Assembly: GCA_950295325.1 (NCBI GenBank)
Contig: OX485807.1
Location: forward strand, 19,191,666-19,255,665
Direction of reading: 5' to 3'
DNA from: Polytrichum commune
Lineage: Eukaryota; Streptophyta; Polytrichopsida; Polytrichales; Polytrichaceae
DNA length: 64,000 nucleotides
The position numbers and the translations under genes are program-made. The stretch's first letter is position 1; each line of letters begins with the position of its first letter. Below the pieces are notes generated by a model that saw only the letters and a list, made by a program, of their open reading frames with translations, did not search any database and was not told the DNA's origin. Below are positions 1 to 12,505 of the stretch, piece after piece.

Positions 1-962
1 GCTACATCATGACAGTAAGCACACCACAAGGCTTATGATGACGGTGTGTATATGGGACCCCACTCTTCACAAGCACTATAAGGTATGTGGGTGTGATTTG
101 GTTTGATTCTCATGTTCTCCAACTTCTACCCATTAGATTTACACCACAAAAATTCATAATGTATTGGCAAATCTACGATGAAACATCTGCGAAAACCCGG
201 ACCTCCCCTAAATTCAGTTATAGTTATCGGAAGTGCATGTTTGTTGATTTCTTAATTGGATACGTAGGTTCTCCCAACCGTGTTCACTATGGAGTGTAGA
301 GTAGCTATTGATTTTTGAAGACGTAGTCCAATCTTTTATGAACATGTGTCTTTGTGATGTTTGCTCGTTGATCCTCACCAAACCACGTACCAATCAAATA
401 TAGGGGTCCGGTTCAAAAAACGAGCCACTTAAGACCCTATCTACATTGAGTAAGCATATCCGATCATATATTGGCAACATACAGTGAGGGCGGGTGGATG
501 TCGGCACAATCATTGTATCAATGTCCCAAAATGGTTGGCCATTGATGGTGGTATGTTGAGGAGATGGTTTGCGGATGGCTTGTGACATTAATTTATATGC
601 ACATGTGCAATAAGGTGGGACGACATTGAGTCCAAGCTAGTATCTCAATACATGACCTAAAACCAACGTTAGTATCGTTACAAGGATCATGTGGTCAAGT
701 CACTAGCAAATTGGCTAGTTTGGAAGGTAGAAATGGTGCATATCACAAGTTTGTTTTTGTAGTCTTATGCAATATAGTGTAGTGGAACAGAACCAGTGGT
801 GGTGCCCACCTCTGGTTCAACATTAACCTCGAAAGTCTAAGTACAATTAGAATAGTTGCAATGATTAGGTCAACTCGACCAAAAAAACCGACCAATTAAT
901 AGGCTTACATCTAGACATATCACTTCATAGTGTGGGGCCAATGCATGCATGTATGACTCTGT

Positions 963-1045
963 CAAGGGTGTTGGCTAAAGGTTTCAAACTTGGGACCACA
1001 CCACCCCCTGTCAGCTAGCCTAACCACTAAGTCCACACATAACAC
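963..1045 (-). mobile_element. possible tRNA-derived SINE relic
   Basis: On the minus strand an A-box-like TAGTGGTTAGG is followed about 35 bases later by AGTTTGAAACC, which is a Pol III B box (GGTTCGANNCC) with two transitions. Order and spacing fit a tRNA-derived SINE head. I could not find a tail or a target-site duplication, and the rest does not resemble the SINE at 14.2 kb. It could be a chance match. Confidence 0.3.
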
Positions 1046-1379
1046 ATGCACACATTGAGGTCTTAACCAATTTTTTGATCATGTTAAAGTAGCCATGCTT
1101 AAGGATGAAGGGGCCCACAAATTGAGAGGCCACACTCACGCATAGTTTGCATAAGAAGTTGACCTTACATGGGTAGGTAAATATATTTTAATCGGAGAGA
1201 AACTTACCTTTGTGAGTAAGTTGTCCATGCGCCCAATGTTCACACCCATGAGTAACTTACACACAAAGGTTAGTTATACTTATTGGTGACTTATTTCAAT
1301 TCATACATGTTCCCAAGGGGATATAATCCCCTAATCTCCCCCATGATAAATTCATTTGCAGTGTGTCGACTCCATCGCA

Positions 1380-1620
1380 ACATGCCTCCATCTCCACTCC
1401 ATACCTCCATCTCCTTTCTATCTCCATCGTTTCTTCTCCATTGCATCTTCAACTTCATTGTGTCAACACCTCCATTTGTGTATGTTTCCATTGGGCCTTG
1501 AACTTAACTTTCATTGTGCAACTTCATTAGTCTTCAATTTCAATTGTATTGTGCAGCTCCATTGCATCTTCAACTTCACAACCATGTGTTAGCAACTCCA
1601 TTGCATCACTCCCCTTTGTT
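1380..1620. repeat. CT-rich low-complexity patch
   Basis: Imperfect repeats built on TCCATCTCC and TCCATTGCATCTTCAACTTC occur three or more times. The open frames across this patch follow from composition and resemble no protein. Confidence 0.55.
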
Positions 1621-4440
1621 GCTACCTATCTATCATGAATGAAACATTGCTCAATTCTTGGTTGCCATTCTTTTAGCATTACAAACATGGCTCAATGCAT
1701 TGTTTTCTTGTGTTTTTCAACACATTATGTTCAGTAAATATGAAAATTGTGTTTCTAAACACGAAATCCTCATTAAAATATCTATTTTTGTACTAGTCTC
1801 CTAATTTCAATCTATCTCCGAAGTTTGATGTTTGTCTATTCTATCTGGCTCCAAAATCTTGATGTTTGTATCTAGAAATAGTAACTTTGACATCCCCAAA
1901 TACAAGTAGTAACGGCATAGGAGTTAAGCGAACATTTTTTCCCCGCCATGTCCTAAGTCACCATCATAGTTGAGGCTATCCAACACCTGAAATGGTAACT
2001 CTTGGAGATAACTTAGCTCAATGCTAGCATTAGAGGTAACAAATTAAGTTAAAGTTAAGTTAATAATTATGGCATGGGTGTGAACCCAGGTCAAGTTATC
2101 TATAAGCTGAGAGTTACTATCGAGAGTTACCAGGTGTGCAAGCAGTGTACCCTACCTCAATAAGGTAAATTTATATTATCCTATAGGTGTTTGCCGCAAT
2201 AATGGTCACTATTGTGGGAAATTGTTTGAGCCCACTTGAGCTCTTCAACTAAGCTCAAAAGTGCTTCTCCATAATGGGAACCATCTTCAAGCTTACTTGA
2301 GCTCCTCAAATAAGCCCAAAATTTGTTCCCCATCATGGGAACCTTCTCCAAAGAGTTTATGTGCATTCAAAACATTTTTGTCTCATTTGTATCATACTAT
2401 GTAAGTAATAGTGTAATTTTATTTCATCACTATTGTATGCATATAGTAACATACTCAACTTCACTAGAGGCCCTTTAATTGGAGAATATATAGTGAGGTT
2501 GGCCAATTGTGCTAAAAATCACATGGACCCGACAATGTCATGATTTAGTGGGATGAGCACATGATCCTTGTAGTGTATGTATCATCTACTATATAATTGA
2601 GAATGTGGACATTGAGTGTTGTGCCCCTAATTGGAGTGACCCGACTTGATGCTTTTAGAAGTGAACTTGTGCGTGCTACCCAAGTCTCGCAAGGCGATTG
2701 GGGTGGTTAAGCACATGCATGGCACTAAGAGGTGCTAAGGGACCATAGTCAGCCTCATAAAGGCTAAGTGTCAGAATGTTATGAAAATAGCCTCACATTG
2801 CCTCATAGAGGCAACACAACTCTTTTATTTATCAAATTTGGTTGATTGAACTACCATTGGAGAGCTATGTTCACGAGCTTTTTGAAAGTGTAGATAACTT
2901 TTTAAATAAACACAACTTTCAAGATATGTTGAAGTCTATGGAAGTATTAACCCCAAAAGTGGCAATGGGCCTCAAAGCAAGGAGAGAAATAATCCATTTT
3001 TTTTGACAATGAGGTGGGGACTCTACATGGAGGATCAGAGGCTTATTTGAGTGGGGAAGGGTAGCAAAGTCACAAGGTGGTGTCATGGGACTTCCCCCAC
3101 TCCTCGGATTAATGTGGCTACTCCGTGTGGAGCTATTTGAGATTCTTATTAGGGGATCCTGAGGCTAGTGAGTGGCAATGGCAGCTTGCAGGAAAGAGGC
3201 ATGTCTCTCGGATTATGAGCTAGGATGGCTCATGACTTGAAACCATGTTGGGCAAGGGGTATAGGTGTCCTATAGCAAGGTGTATGCCATGCTTTGCACT
3301 TGAATTTATTGAGAGAGGTTGGACTAACTCTCGTGTCAACCTGGGTTGCGCAAAGTTATTGACATTGCTAATCCATTGAGTCCCACTTGGTCAACTTCGA
3401 ACTATGTATGGGTGTGGGTTGCAATACTAAGGTTATTATTGATCTAAAATTTCAAAACAATCAGTCCTCAACGGTGGCATGTAGAGCAAATGGTGTGGGG
3501 ATGGCCTAGGACATTTATTCCATATCAACGGGTGCAATGGGCTGGGACGGCACGAGGTGGCCCAAAACATCAATTCATATATATGGATGCAACGGCACAT
3601 GATTCCACAAACCCAAACTAAGGGATGTGTTCCTTAAACCAACACTTTCAAGAAGTTTTGGATGTTTGGGAAGAAAATAATTTTTAAAAAAGGAAAAAAA
3701 AACTTCCTTGGCTTAGCAAATGCAATTGAAACAATTGAGAAAAATTAATCATAAATGGATCCAAAATGGGGCCTAGGAAATTGCGCAAAGGTGGCTTCAA
3801 CATTGGGTCTTTCTTTGTCACATAGAGGGGGTTTATTTGTGCATGAAAACACTTGATAACATGCCAAAGTCTCACTTTTACTAAGTTAGAAGTAAGCCAA
3901 AGCTGATATGGGTTTACAATCTTAACATGCTTCTTACTTAACCTTACACTACCTCTACAATGTCCTAACCATACTGACCAACAATCCCTAGGATGCTATT
4001 GCAGTTGTCTTCCATCACATAGGTTGACATGTTGCCATTATGGGCCCAAACTTAGTACTCAAGTGCATGGGATGCTTAAACGGCCCATCATAGAACTTTC
4101 CTTGGCATGCTCAACCAACTTAGTGCACCTTGTAGCGACCCTGCTATTACCACATTCAGGCCCTACATCCACCCCTATACCAATTGCCATATGGTCAACA
4201 AAGTTTGACCATACCATGCAGCTGATAACAAATTGCAAAGCAACCATGGCTATAGTGTGTCATAACCAAAGTTCAAAGTACACAAAGGGTACCAATAGTC
4301 ATCATTGAATTTTCATGATGTTAATTGCAGTGGATCCAATTGCCTTTCAATGATATCAAGCTAAATTGAATGACAATCGAATTAAAAGCACAAATCAAAT
4401 TAAATTGCAAGCAACTTGCATGAGCAGATGTAGAGCAGAT

Positions 4441-7235
4441 TTTTAGGCTATAGTCTGAATCCAAACTTTTTGAACCAAGCTTTTTTGAAGAATAGATGAA
4501 AATATCGGACTATAGTCGGATGAAAGAGCTTCCATAGTGGTTTTAGCAACCGAATGGCCTCAGAATGGAGTTGCAACTGTCTGGAAGGAAGAAGGATAAG
4601 AGACTATCGCCGGAAGGAGAAAGTAGGCCATAATCAACGAGTGTTTCCAGGCAATAGGCTAGAGTGGTTGCTATCAGTGAAGAATGTGTAGGATCGGCCA
4701 AGTGCCGCAGATTGACTGACATTACTTCAACTATGTGATAGAGTGGAGATTAAACAGTGTAAATAGGCTATAGTTGTAATAAAATGGAATTACTATGATG
4801 CATTGACGGTGTGAGTGAGTGAGCGAGTGAGAGCAATCGTGTGTTATGGAGAGAATGCACGCATTGAGCAGATTGAAGGATAAGTCGGAGCACCAATATG
4901 AGTGTAAATTTAAGAAATGGAGTGTCTGGGAGCAAGCTATTTGGTAAAGAAGGAATGAGTGAAGGCGCATCGAAGTACGAAAATATGTAGCAGCGAGAAA
5001 GAGAACATAAGCAAAATGTTTGAGATTATTGAAGTAATTGAGTGAATCATGACAAAGAGAGACAAAATGATGCCGAGACAAATGGACTATAGTCCCTACG
5101 AGCTTCTATCAGAGAGAGAGAGAGAGAGAATAATTGAGTATAATGCTAGAAGATTAACTTAATTGATATTGCCGAAAGCCAGTAAGGATAGGAACCTCCG
5201 CTCAGAGGCAAAGTGAAAAGAGAGAGAGATGAGGCCAGAAGGCTGAGACCCAATATGGACATTAAGAGTTAGAGAAAGACTATAGTCATTTAAGGGAGCT
5301 AGCAACCTGGAAGGAGGAGAGGTTAACGAGAGAGAGAGAACAAGAAGCAGGAGTGCACATCGCCAAAGAGAGGTGAGGCCACTGATAGTTAATTAGCCTC
5401 AGCATGAGTGAGTGACAGAGAAAGGAAGAGACTTATGGGGATGGAGAGGAGTGCAGTCTTATGATGTGATCAGGGACGTGTTAACCCTAGAATATGAGAG
5501 CAGCATGGTCCGAGAGGATGTTAGGCATCATTACCTGATATGCAACCTTACCGCTTGACATTGAAATGATGAATTGAGGAATTAGGGATTAATAACACGT
5601 ATCTTGTTCACGTGAGTAACATTTGGCTAATTAAAGCTTCAAGCTAATATAGAATATAGCCATGTATGTTTATCTTATCTTGAATTGTGCAGAGATTGCA
5701 GACCGAGATGTTGTGTGTGATGGTTCATGAATGAGATAAGTTCTTGAATGAATCTTAATGCAAGTAAAGTAATTAATGGAACCATTGTATTGAATGAAAT
5801 TATTTGAATTAGGATTGAGGACATTGTATTGTTGTTTTGTGGACACCAAAAGATACTAACCCCAATAGGATGAAAATCCATTGGAAGACTATTGTCCGGA
5901 TACTAAAAGACTATTGTCCAAGCTATTGAGCTTCACGACTGCAGTAGGTCAAAACATAGAGTGATAGAAAATACCCTGAAGATAGGACATAATCACTCAC
6001 AACCAAAGAGGCACGAACGAACCATAAGAGTGGAGAATGTGGAGAATAAAGAAGGAATGAAGGGATAAAAGTCCTAAGTTGTTATTGTGATCCTTAAATC
6101 CAATGTGACATTAACCCTTATAGACACTATCTCAGTCTTCCTGGAGACTTAGATCCCTGGGTTTGTTGTTTTCAGTCATAGCAAAAACTTACTACAACAG
6201 ACCTATGTTATAAATAGACAAATGGTTGTCATTACTTCGTACATATAATATCAATTGGCGGAAACCATGGGTCGGCTTTGTGCACCCATGGTGCTTCCAA
6301 AAAATCCAAACATGAATCCTCCGATCCGAATCTCTTTGCTCTCAAACTAACAATAGCTCCCATGGGGTGGTCTCTTCATTGGATCCCTAAATGATGTGTG
6401 TGGGTCACTATGAAATTAAACCCCCTATATACAAAAAGTTTACAGAGGAAAACATATGTATATGTACTAATGGCACAGTAGCAAATGGATCCATGTATTT
6501 AGACTAAGTTTTTCAATATAATGTGATAAATGCCTCCACTACATATGAAAAATAAAAACAATGGACTAAATAAGCCTTTATTACTAATACCGAGCTCTGC
6601 CTGGGCACTAACATTCCCACACCAAAATGCCCTCCATTGCTTGTGCAAACAAAGCAAAACCCATTGTGATAGAATTTTTTTGGATTTTTTTGGCGGAATT
6701 GGAAATGAAGTGTAAAAAGGGATTGAAGAACTAATTATTTTATTGTCATGTGCTAAATTTGGACCATAGCCTAGGAGATAGAGAAAGTCATAATTAAGAA
6801 GGCTAGTGTCTGATATGAGAGGTTGCATCCTCAATGGGCATAGATATATTCATTAGGATGTAGGAGGCAAAAAAAGTCAAGAGACGAGTCGTGTGTGAGA
6901 GGTTTTTTTTAAGAAGCAATAGACTTTTTGGAGAGTTCACGGGTCAATGATTGATCTGTGTTTTAAATTAAAATTATCTTGGGCCATAATCAATTTTTTA
7001 TGAATTGATTGGCAAGGAGTGATTCCCTAGACCATTGTCTGCTTATGGAACAAAATATTAAAACTCTGAACTTCTTTGCAGTCACATTAAGTCGATTGTC
7101 TATAATAATGTAAATGCTCAAATTGGTCGTGTAATATCCATAGCCTGAAAACCTCAAAATTGTGAATGTTTGATTGTATGTGTTTGCTATCCAAATATAC
7201 CCATACTTGACTTAATCTACGTAAAAGTACATGTA
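4441..7235. other. GA-rich tract with recurrent ACTATAGTC motifs
   Basis: No gene is recognised. From about 4.6 to 5.5 kb the plus strand is strongly purine-biased with many GAGAGA runs (for example 5111-5129). The motif (G)ACTATAGTC or close variants recurs near 4447, 4507, 4768, 5083, 5279, 5886 and 5910. The same motif resumes beyond the Copia insertion at about 12.73-13.35 kb, so the element at 7241-12731 probably inserted into one larger pre-existing unit. Confidence 0.5.
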
Positions 7236-7240
7236 TGGCT

Positions 7241-7510
7241 TGTAGAAGGTAGAACATTAAATTGCTTGTAGTCAATAGAAATATAAAGGAAGAAGAATGA
7301 GAAAGAATAAGGTTAGAATAAGGCTACCATGCTAGTTTGAAGAGGGATACAAGTTATTCCATATTGTTTGTGTGAACCAATGAAGAGAGAAAAAAAAAAA
7401 AAAAAACACAAAGCAAGGAGAGCATGAGACCATCTCACTCCAAGTATTGTTCATATGCCTTTGTATAGATGTCTATGCTTGTGGAATCTTATCTCCTATC
7501 GATTCCAATA
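7241..7510 (+). repeat. 5' LTR of Copia element
   Basis: Starts TGTAGAAGGTAGA and ends TTCCAATA, giving TG...TA termini. It matches the 3' LTR along its whole length and carries a long A run near 7390-7405 that is shorter in the 3' copy. The end at 7510 is fixed by the target duplications of three separate insertions and by the adjoining primer site. Confidence 0.92.
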
Positions 7511-7525
7511 GGTTATGGGTCCACC
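7511..7525 (+). other. primer-binding site, initiator tRNA-Met half-tRNA type
   Basis: GGTTATGGGTCCACC abuts the 5' LTR. It complements the anticodon stem-loop region (GGTGGGCCCATAACC as DNA) of plant initiator tRNA-Met at 14 of 15 positions; the mismatch is C to T. Copia elements of Drosophila and some other eukaryotes are known to prime from an internal tRNA-iMet fragment, whereas most plant Copia elements use the tRNA 3' end (TGGTATCAGAGC), which is absent here. Confidence 0.8.
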
Positions 7526-7689
7526 ATGTAAGTGAAGTGCTTAGATATTTGATTGCATTTGAATTTGTAGAGTGGATCTTGAAGAATTGGCAATTCGGAG
7601 CGTTGGAGGTGTCCAAGGGCGATTATAAATATTTCTTTGTTTTTGTGTTTGCTTGAATGTATGTTTGATGCAAGAGTATGTGATTTGAA

Positions 7690-8455
7690 TTTCTTAAGTG
7701 TTGAAAGGTTTATTTGAGAGATTTAAAGGTGTGTAGACTTCAAGCATTTAACTTGAGTATTTTGAGTGATCAAGGGTTTCTTTGAGAGCTTTCAAAGTGT
7801 TTAGACTTCAATAGTACATGACTTGACAAACTTGAGTGTTGACAGATTTATTTGAGAGGTTTGGACGTGTTTAGATTTTAAAGCATTTGACTTCAATATT
7901 TTGAGCATTCAAAAGTTTCCTTAAGAGCTTTGAAGGTGTTTAAACTCCAATAGTACATAACTTGAGAGTTGAGAAACTTATTTGAGAGGTTTGGAGGTCT
8001 TTAGACTTTAAAGCATTTGACTTGAATGTTTGGAGAGTTCAAGAGTTTTTTTGAAAATTTTGAAAGTATATAGACTCCAATAGCACATGACTTGAGAAGC
8101 TTGAATTTTGAGATTTTTTTTAGAGTGTAAGACACATTTAAATTGAAGAGATCTCATTTGAATGATATGAGTGTCATTATAACTCTCTTGAGGTGTAAAA
8201 AATGATATTTGAATGATTTGAGAGTGTAAGACATTTGAGGTAAAGGAAATCTTATTTGAGTGATTTGAGTGATTTGAGTCTTTCGAACTTTTTTGAAGTG
8301 TAGAAAATCTTATTTGAATGATTTGAGAGTATAAGGCATTTGAGGTGAATGAGATCTTATTTGAGTGATCTAAGTGCCTTAAGAACTTTCACGAGATGTA
8401 GAAGATCTAACTTGAGATAGTTGAGAGTGTAAGGCATTTAGGGTGAGAAATATAT
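7690..8455 (+). repeat. tandem repeats in Copia leader
   Basis: Between primer site and gag there are three diverged copies of a 130-139 bp unit (AAGCATTTGACTTGAAT-like starts at 7742, 7881 and 8011). Shorter repeats built on TTTGAATGATTTGAGAGTGTAAG follow up to about 8455. No coding frame is supported. Confidence 0.75.
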
Positions 8456-8490
8456 TGTTTCAATGTTTTGAGCGTATATTCAAGCATACG

Positions 8491-9240
8491 ATGGCATCAT
8501 TTGAAATCAAGGCCGCTAGAATCATTGATAAGTTCAATGGAGGGAAGTTCAATCTTTGAATGTTCAAAATCAAAATGTTGTTGGTATCCATGGATCTTTG
8601 GGATATTGTGGACAAATCCGAGGAACCTGTATCTTCCAATACGGATTCCAAGATATTGAAGGGATACCAAAGACGCATCAAGAAGGCCATGTCCATCATT
8701 AGCCTCAACTTGGCAAACAACCAACTTGCGTACATCAAGAGTTGCAAAGAACCTGCAAATGCATGGAAGACCCTCTGTAACATTCACGAGACGAAGAATT
8801 TGTTTAGCATTATTTTCATTCACCGCAAGTTTTTCACGCATAAAATGCAAGAGGGCGACAACTTGTTGGACCACGTCGATAAGGTCAAGGCGCTCGCAAA
8901 TCAACTCGCTTATTTACATGTATGCGTGAGAGATGAAGACATTATCATGGCCTTGCTCGAGAGCTTACCGACGTCGTTCGAATTCTTGATCACCGCCATA
9001 GAAACGATGCCAATGAAGGAACTTACAATGAACTATGTGACGGCGCGTTTGATGACCGAGATGTCGAAGCGCAAGGAGAAAGAACCCCAAGGTAAGGATA
9101 TCGCCATGATGTTGCGATAAGGCAAAATGGACAACTCATTCCCGCACTAAGGCGCATAATCGTATTATTATTGTGGCAAACCGGACCACATTGTGTGTTT
9201 TTGTTTTAAAAACAAGGAACAAGAAGCAAAGACAAGCAAT
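8491..9240 (+). pseudogene. Copia gag pseudogene
   Basis: The reading frame starts ATG-Ala-Ser-Phe at 8491, is broken by TGA at 8557-8559 where related gag proteins have Trp, and then stays open to TAA at 9118-9120. Residues resemble the UBN2-type Copia gag domain: it begins around LWDIVDKSEEP and contains ANAWKTLCNIHE and LLESLPTSFEFL. A zinc-knuckle remnant follows near 9160-9205, with CGKPDH and the final Cys present, but the first Cys position reads Tyr (TAT). Gag packages element RNA in virus-like particles; this copy cannot make the full protein. Confidence 0.9.
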
Positions 9241-9307
9241 GAATGTAAATGACGATGAATACTATTCATTTGTATTGCGTAATGAAGCACATTCTAAGAG
9301 CATGTGC

Positions 9308-9886
9308 AAGTGAATCATGAATTTGGGTGTCTCTAAACACATGACTGTACATAAGGTTGCATTTGACACGTATGAGGTAATCATTCTACGCAATATGCAT
9401 TTGGATGATAATAGCGTTGTCCAAGCTATTGGAACGGAATCCATTGTCGTGGAAACAACCTTGGAAAATAAAATCAATCAAATTCGTATCAAAGATGTAC
9501 TCCACATACCCAAATTGCATGCCAATTTGCTTTCGGTGAGCAAATTTGTATTGAATTGTTTAAAGGTTTAATTCAACCTAAATGAATACATTGTCAAATC
9601 TTACAATGATGAAGCCATTGCAATTCGACCATGCGAATGCAACTTGTACGAAATCGATTTTGTGAAGGTATACAAAGAGGAAGCGGTCAACTTTGTGCAA
9701 TCTCCAACGGGAGATGGCGCGCTCAAGCTTTGGCACTGCCGCTTTGGCCATTTGAATGTGAAGGGTGTTCATACCCTCCAAAACATGATAAGTGGTATAA
9801 CATTCGCAAATCTTCTTGCCCCATATCCTCCTTGCTTTGTGAAGTGTATATTGAAGACAAACAATAAAGGTTGCGTTTCCGAATGA
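9308..9886 (+). pseudogene. Copia protease and gag-pre-integrase, broken
   Basis: The aspartic protease active-site region reads MNLGVSKHMT at 9317, where the family has Asp-Ser-Gly-Ala. The catalytic Asp is Asn and both neighbouring residues are changed by single transitions. A TGA sits just upstream at 9311-9313. The frame runs on as DVLHIPKLHANLLSVSKF, stops at TAA 9569-9571, then reopens into the integrase zinc-binding module (LWHCRFGHLN, then CFVKC) until TGA at 9884-9886. The protease would release mature gag and pol proteins; here it is dead by sequence. Confidence 0.88.
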
Positions 9887-10578
9887 GGGAAGGAGACCAG
9901 CAACCAAGCCTTTTGGAAATTGTGCATCATGACGTGTGTGGCCCCATGAGGACTACATCTATGGGCGGTGCAAAATATTTTATAAATTTTATTGATGATT
10001 TCTCAAGGAATTCAAAGGCACCTTCCTTGAATTTCAACACATTCTAAAGGGATTGCTTTGAGAAGTTTAAGGAGTTTAAGGCACTTGTAGAGATACAATC
10101 GGAGCACAAAATCAAAACATTTTGGTCGGACAATCGCGGGAAATTTGTTTCTAAGGCATTCAATCATTTTTTAAAGGATCATTGTATCGAAAAGCAAATT
10201 TCTACCCCATATGCGCCTCAACGAAATGGAGTGGTGGAACGTGCGAATGCCATTGTGAAGATAGCAAAGAACATGCTTCATGTTTAAAACCTCGACAAAT
10301 CATTTTGGGCGGAAGTGGTGGTTAATGCAGTATACACACGAAACCATTGTCCAACAAGGGCATTGGATTCCATTACGCCCGAAGAAGCGTGGAGCGGAAG
10401 GAGGCATTGCATTGCACACATGCATGTGTTTGGATATGTCTCCTACGCAATGATGTCGGATGAACGAAGGGATAAATTCGATGCAAAAGATACAAAATAT
10501 TTGTTTTTGGGTTCTTGTGAGCGGACTAAGGCCTATAGGCTAATGTGTTTTCAAACTAGAAAAATCATAAAAAAATAG
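9887..10578 (+). pseudogene. Copia integrase core, frameshifted
   Basis: After a frameshift near 9887-9910 the DDE integrase core reads [27 protein letters not shown] and GVVERANA, so all three acidic catalytic positions are still present. Stops interrupt it at 10045-10047 and 10285-10287. The segment NHCPTRALDSITPEEAWSG and VFGYVSYAMM follow, typical of the integrase C-terminal part of Copia polyproteins. A single-base shift in an A run near 10570 ends this frame. Confidence 0.9.
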
Positions 10579-12505
10579 AGACGTGGTATTCATGAAAGAT
10601 GGCATGAGCATGGAAAACGCTTTAGAGATTCGTCCAAGTGAGAGAAATGTAGGCCCTGCGGCGTTTGTTGTGGACGAATCTTCCAAATCATCTTCTTGTG
10701 ATGATGGTAAGGAGCGCGAGGAGCAAATGAGAGATCACTTGGTTGCAAATGAGGAGGCAATCGAAATTCCCGCGGAGAATGACGGCCGCGTTGAGAGATT
10801 TGGTAATGATGGAAGATATCCTAAGAGGGAGCAACGTCCGCCTGGAGAGTGGTGGAAGAATCATATGCTACCCCAACACAGCGAAGAACGGGCCAATGTG
10901 GCATTGTTGGCTGATCCTTTGAATTTGTACAAAGCATTGAGATCCGAAGATGCGAGCAAATGGGAGGCCGCAATGCAAGAGGAGTACGATTCGCTCATGG
11001 CCAACAATACGCGGGAATTGACCAAGCTTCCAAAGGATCGCAAGAGTGTAGAATGCAAATGGGTGTTCCGTACCAAGAATGATGGATTGGGTGAAATTCT
11101 TAGGTATAAGACACGGTTATTAGCAAAGGGGTCGGATTGAATTTTAATGAAACCTTTGCTACCATGGCCAAGTTTATCAGAATTATATGCATACTCACAT
11201 TAAGAGCGGCCATGAATTGGGAGATCCACCAAATGGATGTAAAAACGGCGTCTTGAGTAGAATATTGGAGGTGGAGATTTATATGAATCAACCAGAGGGT
11301 TTCGTACAAGAGGGGAAAAAGTATCTTGTGTGCAAACTCAAGAAAACTTTGTATGGGGTCAAGCAATCGCCGAAGGCGTGGTACCACCGTATCAACTCAT
11401 TATTCATTAATGAGGGCTTTTGTAGAAGCCTAGCAGATCATTCATTGTACGTCAAACAAATGGGTGAGTATTTGTTGGTGGCAATCCTCTACGTGAATGA
11501 TTTAATCATATTGGCAAGCAATGTAACCAAATTGAAGTGGCTCAAATCGGAGCTTGAGAAGGAATTTGAGATAAGCGATCTCAAAGAATTGCATTATTGC
11601 CTAGGAGTGGAATTTGAAAGGAATTAAGAAGCCCATACCATTACTATGAACCAAAAGAGCTACATCGAAGAAATCCTCAAGTGTGTTAATATGATAGAAT
11701 GCAAACTGGTTGGAACTCTGTTTGATGTGAATTCTAAATTGTTAAAATTTTCAGATGAGGAATTTATGAATGTGCAAAGGAAAATGGAAGATGTTCTATA
11801 CAAGGTTGGAATAGGATCTCTCATGTATGCAATGGTGACCACGAAGGCCGATATTACATTTGCGGTAAGTACGGTGAGCCAATTCATGTCGAAGGCCGGT
11901 CCACCGCATTGGATGGCCATAAAATGCATTATGATGTATTTAAAGGGCACTTTGGACTTCAAATTATGCCTCGGAGGCAAGGATATTTCCTTAAGAGGTT
12001 TTTGTGATGATTGGGTAGGAGATGTAAACGACCGGCAATCCACCACGGGGTACGTATTTTTTTTGTTTGCGTTGGAGTCATTTCGTGGAAATGCAAGAAA
12101 TAATCAACCATTGCATTGTCTACAATGAAGGCCGAATACATAGCTATTAGCCATTGTACTTAGGAAGCGGTTTGGCTTCGGCAACTTTTGGTGGATGTGC
12201 GATTTGTGCAAGAAGGACCGACATCCATCATGTGTGATAATCAAGGATGCATAGCACTTGCAAAGAATCCCACACACCATTTTCGCACCAAACATATCGA
12301 TGTACAACATCACTTCATTAGAGAGAAAATAAAAAACCAAGAGATATGGTTGAAGTATTGTCCTACGGAGGATATGATAGCGGAAGTGCTTACCAGACCA
12401 CTTGCAAAGGATAGGCATCAAACATTAACAAATGCAATGGGTTTAAAAACCTTTGACTGCACGCAAAGTGGGAGTGTAGAAGGTAGAGCAATAGATTACT
12501 CGTAG
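10579..12505 (+). pseudogene. Copia reverse transcriptase and RNase H, broken
   Basis: Frame 10583-11140 carries the linker and the start of RT (ECKWVFRTKNDGLGEILRYK). A shift follows, then EIHQMDVKTA; a one-base deletion near 11250 moves to the frame with EIYMNQPEGF, KTLYGVKQSPKAWY and LYVNDLIILAS. The second catalytic Asp of the RT YVDD box is Asn. TAA at 11625-11627 interrupts without a shift. RNase H follows with TTKADITFAVSTVSQFM, STMKAEYIAISHC, a TAG, and KHIDVQHHFIREKI to 12505. RT copies the RNA and RNase H removes it; neither could be produced intact. Confidence 0.92.
12465..12474 (+). other. polypurine tract of Copia element
   Basis: AAAGTGGGAG lies directly before the TG of the 3' LTR, the expected place for the plus-strand DNA primer. 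Confidence 0.8.

Larger units (their letters stand above)
1..4440. other. gene-free intergenic DNA
   Basis: No open segment here resembles a known protein on either strand, and no splice-consistent exon chain is visible. The stretch is AT-rich single-copy-looking DNA with short internal similarities. A tRNA-like head lies near 0.97-1.04 kb and a CT-rich low-complexity patch near 1.38-1.62 kb; both are listed separately. Confidence 0.6.

Noticed and set aside
4731-5081. 116-residue minus-strand ORF
   Set aside because: It lies in purine-biased low-complexity DNA, has no motif, and its openness follows from composition.
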